NCBI GenBank assembly: GCA_945869905.1
Contig: CAMBQD010000007.1
Span: forward strand, 1 to 14,157
DNA length: 14,157 nt
Direction: 5' to 3'
Origin: an uncultured Clostridia bacterium
Lineage (GTDB): Bacteria; Bacillota; Clostridia; Oscillospirales; Acutalibacteraceae
Positions 5,307-12,324 of this stretch are shown here, in pieces. The notes under the pieces are model-generated. The model ran no database searches and was not told the origin of the DNA. It saw only the letters and a list, made by a program, of their open reading frames with translations. A program made the translations under genes and the position numbers. The stretch's first letter is position 1, and every line of letters starts with the position of its first letter.

Positions 5307-6515
5307 ATGGAAATACTCAGAGGCGTTTGGGAGGTTATTGTCAGTATCTTCTCAAATTCAGGCTATGCTTACTTCTTTACCGAGGACGGAGGAATATTGA
5401 ATCTTATTATGATTCTTGTATCCTTTGTGTTTCTTTGGTTAGGTATTAAAAAAGGCTTTGAGCCTTTACTTATGATACCAATTGCATTTGGTATGCTCCT
5501 TGCCAATATACCTGAGGCAAATTTGGCAGTTCAGTATCACGATTTGGACGGCTTTAGGGATTTGCTTGCAGGCAGGGGAGAATTTGCGGGCTGTACACCG
5601 GGACTTATGGATTTCCTTTATTTCGGTGTTAAGGCAGGTATTTATCCTCCTCTTATTTTCCTTGGTATCGGCGCAATGACGGATTTCTCACCGCTTATCG
5701 CCAATCCGAAAAGCTTTATCCTCGGTGCTGCGGCACAGTTTGGTATTTTCTTCACATATGTTGGTGCAATTCTTCTTGGCTTTGCTCCCAACGAGGCAGG
5801 CTCAATCGCCATTATCGGCGGTGCCGATGGACCTACCGCAATATTTGTAACGTCCCAGCTGGCACCTGAGCTTTTGGGTACAATTGCCGTGGCGGCATAT
5901 TCCTATATGGCTCTTGTTCCGTTTATTCAGCCGCCTATTATGAAGGCTCTTACCACTAAAAAAGAACGCAGTGTTGTTATGGGCAATCTTCGTCCTGTTT
6001 CAAAGCTGGAAAAGATTTTGTTCCCTATAGCTGTAACAGTTGTTGTATCACTGCTTCTTCCTGATGCGGCTTCACTTGTTGGTATGCTTATGCTTGGTAA
6101 CTTGCTTAAGGAAAGCGGACGCACAGAGCGTATTGCAAAGGCGGCACAGAATGAGCTTATGAATATTGTCACAATAATGCTTGGTATATCCGTAGGTGCA
6201 ACAACATCTGCAAAAAGCTTCCTTAATCTTCAGACACTTGGTATTGTACTTCTCGGTCTTATTGCATTTGCACTGGGTACTGCCAGCGGTGTACTGTTCG
6301 GTAAGCTTATGTATGTATTTTCAAAGGGTAAGCTTAATCCTCTTATCGGTTCGGCAGGTGTATCTGCAGTTCCAATGGCGGCACGTGTGTCACAGAAGGT
6401 CGGTCAGGAGTCAAATCCCTCAAACTTCCTGCTTATGCACGCTATGGGTCCAAACGTTTCAGGTGTAATCGGCTCTGCTGTTGCGGCAGGTATCCTGCTT
6501 ACACTCCTTAAATAA
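5307..6515 (+). CDS. oadB: Na+-translocating decarboxylase beta subunit (OadB/MmdB/GcdB family)
   Basis: This 402-aa polytopic membrane protein is the carboxybiotin-decarboxylating sodium pump. Hallmarks are GGADGPTAIF with Asp174, and the late helix carrying Asn344, Gly348, Ser353 and Arg360. These correspond, with a constant offset of 29, to the residues I recall as functionally important in Klebsiella OadB (Asp203, Asn373, Gly377, Ser382, Arg389). The signature HAMGPNVSGVIGSAVAAG closes the protein. AAAGGAGG at 5288-5295, overlapping the end of the gamma gene, serves as ribosome binding site. It pumps Na+ outward using the free energy of decarboxylation. The alpha (carboxyltransferase) and biotin-carrier subunits are not beside it; the next gene is pcrA. 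The symbol reflects the family name, and methylmalonyl-CoA decarboxylase beta (mmdB) is equally possible. Confidence 0.93.
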   Translation: MEILRGVWEVIVSIFSNSGYAYFFTEDGGILNLIMILVSFVFLWLGIKKGFEPLLMIPIAFGMLLANIPEANLAVQYHDLDGFRDLLAGRGEFAGCTPGLMDFLYFGVKAGIYPPLIFLGIGAMTDFSPLIANPKSFILGAAAQFGIFFTYVGAILLGFAPNEAGSIAIIGGADGPTAIFVTSQLAPELLGTIAVAAYSYMALVPFIQPPIMKALTTKKERSVVMGNLRPVSKLEKILFPIAVTVVVSLLLPDAASLVGMLMLGNLLKESGRTERIAKAAQNELMNIVTIMLGISVGATTSAKSFLNLQTLGIVLLGLIAFALGTASGVLFGKLMYVFSKGKLNPLIGSAGVSAVPMAARVSQKVGQESNPSNFLLMHAMGPNVSGVIGSAVAAGILLTLLK

Positions 6516-6524
6516 TATAATAAC

Positions 6525-6559
6525 AAAGCGATTGGGGTGGCATTTTGTCACCCTGCTTT
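6525..6559 (+). terminator. Weak hairpin terminator after oadB
   Basis: GGGTGGC (6535-6541) pairs with GTCACCC (6547-6553) around a 5-nt loop. An outer AAAGC (6525-6529) pairs with GCTTT (6555-6559) across an internal loop, followed by ATT. The U-run is short, so read-through into pcrA is likely. Confidence 0.4.
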
Positions 6560-6582
6560 ATTCTGTAAACGGAGATTTTATT

Positions 6583-8757
6583 ATGCCACTTAACGAAATG
6601 CAGCAAAAGGCTGTTAATACAACTGAAGGTCCGCTCCTGATACTTGCAGGCGCAGGCTCAGGTAAAACCACTGTGCTTGTAAACCGAGTACAGCATATTA
6701 TTGAAAGCGGTCTTGCTCAGCCCTGGCAGGTTTTGGCAATAACCTTTACAAACAAGGCGGCAGGAGAGCTTAAGGAGAGGCTTGTAAGAGCAATAGGTGA
6801 CGAGGCAGAGAGCATATGGGCTTACACCTTTCACAGCTGTTGCTCACGTATTCTGCGCCGTTTCGGTGACAGAATAGGATATACAAGTCACTTTACAATT
6901 TATGATACCGACGATTCACGCCGTGTTATGAAGCAGTGCCAAAAGCACCTGGGAATTGAGGACAAATTCCTTAACCACAAGTCAATACTTAACGAAATCA
7001 GCAGGGCAAAGGACAGTCTTATTGACCCTGATGAATATAAGGCAACGTCATCAAACGATTTTCGTAAAAGCAAAATTGCCCAGTGCTATGAGCTTTATCA
7101 GCAGGAGCTTAAAAAATCCGACGCCATGGATTTTGACGATATTATTTTTAATACCGTTAAGCTTTTGCAGGAAAATGACGATGTGCGGGATTTGTACCAA
7201 ACACAGTTTAAATATGTAATGGTGGACGAGTATCAGGATACCAACCACGCTCAGTATGTGCTGACGTCCCTTTTGGCTGATAAGTACAAGAATATCTGCG
7301 TTGTAGGTGATGACGACCAGAGCATTTACCGCTTTCGCGGTGCAACCATTGAAAATATACTTTCCTTTGAACAGCATTATAAGGGTGCGTCTGTTATCAG
7401 GCTTGAGGAAAACTACCGCTCAACCCAAAATATCCTTGACGGCGCAAATGCAGTAATTGCCAACAACAAGAACCGTAAGGGCAAAACACTGTTTACACGT
7501 GCAGGCAGCGGTGACAAAATTGTGCTTAATACTGCCATGAACGAGTCCGACGAATCCGCATTTATAATTGATGAAATACTTAAAAATGTTAAAAACGGCA
7601 GAAGACTGTCCGACCACGCAATCCTTTACCGTATGAACGCCCAATCACGTAACCTGGAAATTATGCTGACAAAAAGCGGTATATCACACAGGATAATCGG
7701 CGGCAACCGTTTCTTTGACAGAAAGGAAATTAAGGACATAATTTCCTATTTTGCAGTTATCAATAACCCTGCCGACAACGTAAGGCTTCAAAGGATTATC
7801 AATGTTCCTAAGCGTCAGATAGGTGACACAATGTTTGCAAATGTTATGGAAATTGCAACAGGCTTGGGACTTTCCGCCTTTGAGGTTTGCGAAAGGGCAG
7901 ATGAGTTTCAAAAAACCTCACGCAGTGCGTCAAAGCTTATGGGATTTACCGATATGATTAAGCATTTTCAAAGGTGCTATGAGGACAAAATGCCTTTAAG
8001 TGATTTACTGCAGGAAATTCTTGAAAAGACAAAATATCTTGATTATCTCAGCGAGGACCCTGAAACCTATGATGACAGAGTGAATAATATCAAGGAGCTT
8101 TCCTCTATGCTTATCAAATATCAGGAGGAAACAGACGAGCCTGACCTTTCTGATTTTCTTGAAGATGTTGCTCTTATTACCGATATTGACTCCTATAATG
8201 AGGACGAGGACTCCGTTGTGCTTATGACTCTCCATTCCGCAAAGGGATTGGAATTCCCTGTGGTGTTTATACCCGGTATGGAGGAGGGGATTTTCCCCGG
8301 TAACCAGTCAATTTACAGTGAGGAGGAGCTGGAGGAGGAACGCCGTCTTGCCTATGTGGGTATAACAAGAGCAAAGGAAAAGCTTTATCTTGTTAATGCT
8401 CAGCAGCGTATGCTTTACGGAACAACCTCACGCAATATGCCGTCACGCTTTTTACGTGAAATACCGATGAGTGTAACGGAGGATGTTTCAACAAGAGCAT
8501 ATAAGTCTCCGGCAGGAAAAATTCCTCAGCGCACAATGTCAAGCCAAAGTGCACACAAATTCGGTCAGGCAGGAAATGCCGCTGCCAAACCCACTGCTCA
8601 GTATAAGGTGGGTGATACCGTTTTGCATAAGAGCTTTGGCACAGGAACAATACTCAGCCTTCAGCCAATGGGCAACGATACTCTTATGGAGGTTGCCTTT
8701 GATAAAGCAGGCACTAAAAAAATGATGGCAAATTTTGCCAGACTTGAAAAGGTGTAA
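6583..8757 (+). CDS. pcrA: ATP-dependent DNA helicase PcrA/UvrD (SF1A)
   Basis: This 724-aa protein is of usual PcrA length. Motifs in order: Q motif LNEMQQKAV (3-11), Walker A AGAGSGKT (22-29, Lys28), Ia AITFTNKAA near 52-60, and Walker B VDEYQDT (214-220, Asp215 and Glu216). Motif III GDDDQSIYRFRGA, IV ENYRST, V TLHSAKGLEFPVVF and VI YVGITRAKEK (Arg596) follow. After a low-complexity stretch the C-terminus (about 672-724, KVGDTVLHKSFGTGTIL) is the Tudor-like domain known in PcrA to contact RNA polymerase. It unwinds DNA 3'-5' in repair, clears recombination intermediates and acts at transcription-replication conflicts. I place the start at 6583, with GGAG at 6571-6574; the reading frame extends further upstream into oadB but has no support there. 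No ligA or pcrB neighbour is present, unlike Bacillus. It may be partly read through from oadB. Confidence 0.96.
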   Translation: MPLNEMQQKAVNTTEGPLLILAGAGSGKTTVLVNRVQHIIESGLAQPWQVLAITFTNKAAGELKERLVRAIGDEAESIWAYTFHSCCSRILRRFGDRIGYTSHFTIYDTDDSRRVMKQCQKHLGIEDKFLNHKSILNEISRAKDSLIDPDEYKATSSNDFRKSKIAQCYELYQQELKKSDAMDFDDIIFNTVKLLQENDDVRDLYQTQFKYVMVDEYQDTNHAQYVLTSLLADKYKNICVVGDDDQSIYRFRGATIENILSFEQHYKGASVIRLEENYRSTQNILDGANAVIANNKNRKGKTLFTRAGSGDKIVLNTAMNESDESAFIIDEILKNVKNGRRLSDHAILYRMNAQSRNLEIMLTKSGISHRIIGGNRFFDRKEIKDIISYFAVINNPADNVRLQRIINVPKRQIGDTMFANVMEIATGLGLSAFEVCERADEFQKTSRSASKLMGFTDMIKHFQRCYEDKMPLSDLLQEILEKTKYLDYLSEDPETYDDRVNNIKELSSMLIKYQEETDEPDLSDFLEDVALITDIDSYNEDEDSVVLMTLHSAKGLEFPVVFIPGMEEGIFPGNQSIYSEEELEEERRLAYVGITRAKEKLYLVNAQQRMLYGTTSRNMPSRFLREIPMSVTEDVSTRAYKSPAGKIPQRTMSSQSAHKFGQAGNAAAKPTAQYKVGDTVLHKSFGTGTILSLQPMGNDTLMEVAFDKAGTKKMMANFARLEKV

Positions 8758-8767
8758 TAAAAATAAG

Positions 8768-8801
8768 AAAGACTTGTTCATCATACGAACAAGTCTTTTT
8801 T
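8768..8801. terminator. Bidirectional terminator of pcrA and the convergent rmuC operon
   Basis: A perfect 12-bp stem (8768-8779 with 8787-8798) has a 7-nt loop and is followed by TTTTTT to 8801. The stop codon of the opposing acetyltransferase gene (8781-8783) lies in the loop, and the right arm encodes its KKDLFV end. On the minus strand the tail after the stem is TTTCTTATTTTT, so it serves both directions. Confidence 0.9.
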
Positions 8802-9206
8802 CATCCAATAGTGCGGGCAGAATTCCTCATATTCCATTTCACTGCAAACGCGGTAGCCCTGCTTTTTGTAAAACTCCACTGCCTGCTCCTGTGAGTGCAG
8901 CCAAACCTCTTTTCCGCCCTTTTTCTTTATAAGCTCCTCTGATTTTTTTATCATTTTTGCACCCAGCTGTAAGCCCCTGTATTCCCTGATTACAGCCAGC
9001 CTTCCTATCAGGTAGGATGCCCTTTCATCACTCCAAAAGAAACGGCATACGGCAATGGGCTTGTTTCCGTCATATGCAACAAGGTGAGTTGCTGTTTTGT
9101 CCGTTTCGTCAAATTCATCCTTAAAGCCCTGCTCATCAATAAATACTGTTTTGCGCACCAGCATTGCGTCCGCTGATAGATTGTTAAATACCTTTATATC
9201 CGTCAT
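8781..9206 (-). CDS. GNAT-family N-acetyltransferase, ElaA/YjcF-like
   Basis: This 141-aa cytoplasmic acetyl-CoA-dependent acyltransferase is a single GNAT domain. The N-terminal part VRKTVFIDEQGFKDEFDETD (17-36) followed by ATHLVAYD (39-46) is the pattern of the ElaA/YjcF branch. Motif A, with the pyrophosphate-binding turn, is RLAVIREYRGLQLGAKMI (69-86). EFYKKQGYRV (111-120) is the motif-B end. The acceptor substrate is unknown for this branch. The start codon overlaps the rmuC stop (ATGA, 9203-9206) with no clear ribosome binding site, so it is probably translated by coupling to rmuC. The gene is the last of its operon and ends inside the terminator shared with pcrA. Confidence 0.88.
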   Translation of the reverse strand: MTDIKVFNNLSADAMLVRKTVFIDEQGFKDEFDETDKTATHLVAYDGNKPIAVCRFFWSDERASYLIGRLAVIREYRGLQLGAKMIKKSEELIKKKGGKEVWLHSQEQAVEFYKKQGYRVCSEMEYEEFCPHYWMKKDLFV

Positions 9207-10405
9207 TCATCAATACCCAAAACGTCCGACGCATCCGCTGTGTCAAGAGTTTCAACCTTTCTCAGCTTTTTCTGTATAATACTGTTTCTGTGGTCGGCCT
9301 CGTCAAGTGCGGCGCCTGCCTCCTTAACCTTTTTACGTGCCTTTTCCAGCAGACCTCCGAATTTTTCGTACTGTGCCTTGGCGGCGCCTAAAACGTTCCA
9401 AACCTCGTTTGCCTTTTGGTTGATTGCCATTGTTCTAAATCCCATTGCCAGCGAATTTAACAGTGCGGTAATTGTTGACGGACCTGCTATCATAATTCCC
9501 TCTGCTTGTAGCTTTTCCGCAATGCCTGATTTTGATGCGGTAATTTCCGCATAAAGTCCCTCTGTGGCAAGATACATTATTGCAAATGGTGTGGTTTCAG
9601 GTGAGCTGATGTATTGCTTAATCAGCTTTGCCTCATCCTTTACCCTTGCCTCAAGTGCCTTCTTTGCCCTTTCAAGTCCTTCAAGGTCACCTGCCTCCGA
9701 CGCGGCGGAAAGACGTGCATAATCCTCCATCGGAAATTTTGAGTCCAAAGGAAGATATGTAAAGCTGTCGTCCTCACTGCTGGGGATTTTAACGGCAAAT
9801 TCCACACGTCCGTTGTATTTGGGATTTGTCTGCACGTTTGTTTCGTACATATTGGGTATAGTCTGGTCAAGTATGTTGCCAAGCTGAACCTCCGCCCAGG
9901 TGCCCCTGCTTTTAACATTAGTCAGCACTCTGTTAAGCCCCTTAACATTGTCCGTAACTCCGGCTGAAAGCTCCTTCATTTCGCCAAGGCTTTTGTAAAC
10001 GTTTGAAAGCTGCTCCGATACGGTCTTAAAGGATGCGTTAAGCCTTTGGTTAAGAGTTTCCGTCAGCTTTTCGTCAACGGTTTTTCTCATCTGCTCCAGC
10101 TTTTCTTCGTTGCTTTTTTGCATAGAGCTGATGGCGTCGCCTGTTAACCTTGTCTGCTTTTCAGCATTACTGTTAAGGGTTTCAATCAGCTTTATCTGTT
10201 GCTCATAATTCTTATCCGTCAAGCCCTTCATTTGATTTGAAAGCTGCTGTATTTTTTCATCTGTCTGCCTTGTGTTGATGTCAATTTTTTGGTCAAGCAG
10301 TGCAATTGAATTGTCTGCCTTGGGCTTTCTTGTTAACAGTATGATAAGTAAAATAATAATTACTGCGCATAACCCAAGCAGTATATATGTTAAAACAGAG
10401 TCCAT
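9203..10405 (-). CDS. rmuC: RmuC family protein (DNA recombination protein homologue)
   Basis: This 400-aa protein has an N-terminal membrane anchor (4-24) and a long coiled coil (about 32-160, rich in Gln, Lys, Glu and Leu). The RmuC domain lies at about 160-385. The domain shows SRGTWAEVQLGNILDQ (166-181), RVEFAVKIP (200-208) and YLPLDSKFPMEDYARL (217-232). Glu202 with Asp221-x-Lys223 fits the PD-(D/E)xK nuclease-like fold proposed for the family. E. coli RmuC limits recombination at inverted repeats. I choose the start at 10405 because GGAG (ctcc at 10413-10416) lies 7 nt upstream; a longer frame reaches 10450 without a ribosome binding site and would begin before the promoter's start point. 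It is followed, with a 4-nt overlap, by the GNAT gene. Confidence 0.93.
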   Translation of the reverse strand: MDSVLTYILLGLCAVIIILLIILLTRKPKADNSIALLDQKIDINTRQTDEKIQQLSNQMKGLTDKNYEQQIKLIETLNSNAEKQTRLTGDAISSMQKSNEEKLEQMRKTVDEKLTETLNQRLNASFKTVSEQLSNVYKSLGEMKELSAGVTDNVKGLNRVLTNVKSRGTWAEVQLGNILDQTIPNMYETNVQTNPKYNGRVEFAVKIPSSEDDSFTYLPLDSKFPMEDYARLSAASEAGDLEGLERAKKALEARVKDEAKLIKQYISSPETTPFAIMYLATEGLYAEITASKSGIAEKLQAEGIMIAGPSTITALLNSLAMGFRTMAINQKANEVWNVLGAAKAQYEKFGGLLEKARKKVKEAGAALDEADHRNSIIQKKLRKVETLDTADASDVLGIDE

Positions 10406-10433
10406 AGTATCTCTCCTTTTCTCTACTTGTTCT

Positions 10434-10462
10434 ATTTTAACATATATCATTTTTTAAAACAA
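10434..10462 (-). promoter_or_regulatory. Probable rmuC promoter
   Basis: On the minus strand, TTGTTT (10457-10462), a 17-nt spacer and TAAAAT (10434-10439). Start near 10427 gives a leader of about 22 nt containing the ribosome binding site. Confidence 0.6.
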
Positions 10463-10495
10463 CATTAAATATGGATAAGTACATAAATGAGGACA

Positions 10496-10707
10496 TTATG
10501 AAAAATTATCGGCAAAAAATGTTGTTTCTGTAAATAATGCCTTGTAGGTTAAAATAGTGTCAATAATAACACTTTCATCGTGAGTATCGCGGTTACTCGC
10601 ATTTGTACAAATCCGTCTTTACCAATCAAATATTTTTCGTTTATTGTTTTTTCAACATTCAGTTTATTTACTCTTTCTAAAACATCAAGACGGATAATCC
10701 CAATAAA
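10496..10707 (-). pseudogene. Possible frameshifted gene remnant in the rmuC-hisC gap
   Basis: Two minus-strand frames join into one coding-looking stretch. The first runs from 10707 (GIIRLDVLERVNKLNVEK, then TINEKYLIGKDGFVQ) and stops at 10549-10551. The second, in another frame, overlaps around 10605 and reads NASNRDTHDESVIIDTI, then LTYKALFTETTFFADNFS, to a stop at 10496-10498. Neither has a proper start codon context and no upstream part exists. The amino-acid composition looks protein-like rather than random AT-rich translation. I do not recognise the family. Alternatives are chance open frames or a non-coding RNA. The rest of this gap (10463-10495 and 10552-10711 plus strand) shows nothing else I can support beyond the terminator and hisC promoter listed separately. 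Confidence 0.3.
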
Positions 10708-10711
10708 TTAT

Positions 10712-10739
10712 AAAAGCACCTAAAATCAGGTGCTTTTTT
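10712..10739. terminator. Orphan terminator hairpin upstream of hisC
   Basis: A 10-bp perfect stem (10712-10721 with 10728-10737) has a 6-nt loop, and a T-run follows (10734-10739). No plus-strand gene ends here. It could end an unseen small RNA or remnant transcript, or shield hisC from read-through. The hisC promoter lies after it, so it is not an attenuator for the hisC transcript starting there. Confidence 0.8.
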
Positions 10740-10740
10740 G

Positions 10741-10769
10741 TTGCTATTATCGCTTTAATATGCTAAAAT
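10741..10769 (+). promoter_or_regulatory. hisC promoter with extended -10
   Basis: TTGCTA (10741-10746), a 17-nt spacer and TAAAAT (10764-10769), preceded by TGC, which makes an extended -10. The predicted start of about 10776 leaves only a 13-nt leader, just enough for the AGAGGT ribosome binding site. Confidence 0.65.
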
Positions 10770-10788
10770 ACCAAAAGAGGTAATAACT

Positions 10789-11847
10789 ATGGAAAAACTA
10801 TGGACAAAAAATTTAAGAGATATTGAGCCTTATGTTCCCGGTGAGCAAAGCAGTGACAGCGATATTGTTAAGCTTAACGCTAATGAAAATCCTTATCCAC
10901 CGTCGCCAAAGGTGCTTGATGCTGTTAAAGGCTTTGATGTGTCTGCCCTCAGGCTTTATCCCAATGCAAATGCAACGCCGTTAAAGCAGGCTATTGCCGA
11001 TTATTACTCGGTTGACATAAAAAATGTTTTTTTGGGTAACGGCTCCGACGATGTTATCGCCGTTGCCTTTCAGGCACTTTTTAACAGTGATTTGCCCATT
11101 GCATATCCTGATTTGACATACAGCTTTTATCCCGTATGGTGTTCTCTTTTTAACATACCCTACAGGACATATCCGGTTGACAGTAATTTCAGGATTAATC
11201 CTGAGGATTACAGGGAGAAAAACGGCGGTGTTATAATCCCCAATCCCAACGCGCCTACGTCCTTGGGTGAGGGCAGGGATTTTGTGGAAAGGCTTATGGA
11301 ATATAATCAGGACAGCGTTGTGATTATTGACGAGGCTTATGTTGATTTCGGCGGTGTTTCCTCCGTACCCCTTACCAAGAAATATGAAAATCTCCTTGTA
11401 ACAGGAACATTTTCAAAATCACGCTCACTTGCCGGACTCAGAATAGGATTTGCTATCGGCAGTGAAAGGCTGATTTCGGTTCTTGAGGCGGTAAAAAATT
11501 CATATAATTCTTATACGATAGATTCCATTTCCATTGAGGCAGGCAGGGCAAGTATTCTTGACGATGAATATTTTAAGGAAACCTGTGAAAAAATCATTGC
11601 CACCAGAGAGCGTGTTACAAAGGAAATGAGAGCCTTAGGTTTTAACGTTCTTGACTCACAGACCAATTTCATCTTTGCCACAAAGGATGATATTTCAATG
11701 AAGGATATGTTTGAATATCTTAAAACAAAAAAGGTGTTTATAAGGTATTTTTCTGTGCCGAGGATTGAAAATTATGTGCGCATCACAATAGGCACAGACA
11801 GGGAAATGGATATTTTGCTGAAGGAAATAAAGGAGTATGTTAAATGA
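10789..11847 (+). CDS. hisC: Histidinol-phosphate aminotransferase family (HisC-like)
   Basis: This 352-aa fold-type I PLP enzyme catalyses glutamate-dependent transamination of imidazole-acetol phosphate in histidine synthesis. Visible features are LNANENPYPPSP (29-40), LGNGSDDVI (82-90), IPNPNAPTS (150-158), DEAYVDF (181-187, with Asp181 and Tyr184 near the cofactor), and TFSKSRSLAGLRIGF (207-221, Lys210 the Schiff-base lysine, Arg218 the phosphate contact). The YVRITIG element closes the active site. Length is normal. AGAGGT at 10776-10781 sits 7 nt before the ATG. It stands outside any his operon and is paired with a membrane protein. HisC-family enzymes of this kind can also transaminate aromatic amino acids, so the substrate is not certain. 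The motif reads NPNAPTS where NPNAPTG is usual, a mild change. Confidence 0.92.
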   Translation: MEKLWTKNLRDIEPYVPGEQSSDSDIVKLNANENPYPPSPKVLDAVKGFDVSALRLYPNANATPLKQAIADYYSVDIKNVFLGNGSDDVIAVAFQALFNSDLPIAYPDLTYSFYPVWCSLFNIPYRTYPVDSNFRINPEDYREKNGGVIIPNPNAPTSLGEGRDFVERLMEYNQDSVVIIDEAYVDFGGVSSVPLTKKYENLLVTGTFSKSRSLAGLRIGFAIGSERLISVLEAVKNSYNSYTIDSISIEAGRASILDDEYFKETCEKIIATRERVTKEMRALGFNVLDSQTNFIFATKDDISMKDMFEYLKTKKVFIRYFSVPRIENYVRITIGTDREMDILLKEIKEYVK

Positions 11848-12281
11848 ATTCGCAAAAAAAAGCCGCCGTCATTTTTCTCGGCGTAATTAATATAATGAAT
11901 CTTGCGGCGGGAATTATAACAGAGCTTAAAATTGCGCTGGACAGTGACGTGACGTCAATTATTCCCATAAAAGCAGAAATGACGGTTAACCAAATTTTGC
12001 TTTTGAATTTTGCGGTGGTTGTGGTAATTATGCTGCTTATCAGTATTGTTACAGCATACCTTGCAACAGATATACCGTATTCTCCCCTTGAGATAATTTC
12101 AAATTGCGCAGGGATTTTTATGGTGATACCTGCGGCGGTGTTCGTTGCGGCGGTGTTTAATGCCGTAAATGCAGAGATAACTGCCGATAAGGTGTGGATA
12201 ATTTTAAGCGCAGCTTTTTATGTCATTGCAAATGTAATAAATTTCGGCTGCATATTAACGGTAAAAGAAGACGCAGAATAG
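11844..12281 (+). CDS. Four-TM membrane protein, unknown function
   Basis: This 145-aa protein has four hydrophobic segments at about 7-27, 51-73, 85-107 and 116-139, a basic N-terminus (NSQKK) and an acidic tail (KEDAE). The start codon overlaps the hisC stop (ATGA), and AAGGAG at 11830-11835 lies 8 nt upstream within hisC, so it is co-transcribed and probably coupled. I do not recognise a family. No charged residues or motifs inside the membrane segments suggest transport or catalysis. The link to hisC may be only transcriptional. Confidence 0.8.
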   Translation: MNSQKKAAVIFLGVINIMNLAAGIITELKIALDSDVTSIIPIKAEMTVNQILLLNFAVVVVIMLLISIVTAYLATDIPYSPLEIISNCAGIFMVIPAAVFVAAVFNAVNAEITADKVWIILSAAFYVIANVINFGCILTVKEDAE

Positions 12282-12283
12282 AA

Positions 12284-12323
12284 AAAGACGGCGTGTAGGG
12301 TATCCTACACGCCGTACTTTTTT
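12284..12323. terminator. Bidirectional terminator between the hisC operon and nanA
   Basis: A perfect GC-rich 12-bp stem (12288-12299 with 12304-12315) has a 4-nt loop. T-runs follow on both strands (12318-12323 on plus; CTTTTTC on minus). It is the strongest hairpin in the window and fills the 43-bp gap between the convergent genes. Confidence 0.93.
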
Positions 12324-12324
12324 A

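Noticed and set aside
8393..8808. Overlapping antisense and alternate-frame ORFs at the 3' end of pcrA
   Set aside because: They overlap the helicase C-terminal domain and show no family features or start signals.
9640..9918. 92-aa minus-strand frame within rmuC
   Set aside because: It is a same-strand shadow in a different frame of a clear RmuC domain, with no independent start signals.
10498..10533. Tiny plus-strand ORF (MKNYRQKMLFL) with a GAGG sequence in front
   Set aside because: It is only 11 residues long, has no promoter, and no downstream gene it could attenuate before the orphan terminator. Chance is the simpler explanation.
10585..10600. ACCGCG on the minus strand, recalling the core of a T-box
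   Set aside because: Only six bases match. The specifier stem, the full T-box motif and a competing terminator leading into a gene are missing.
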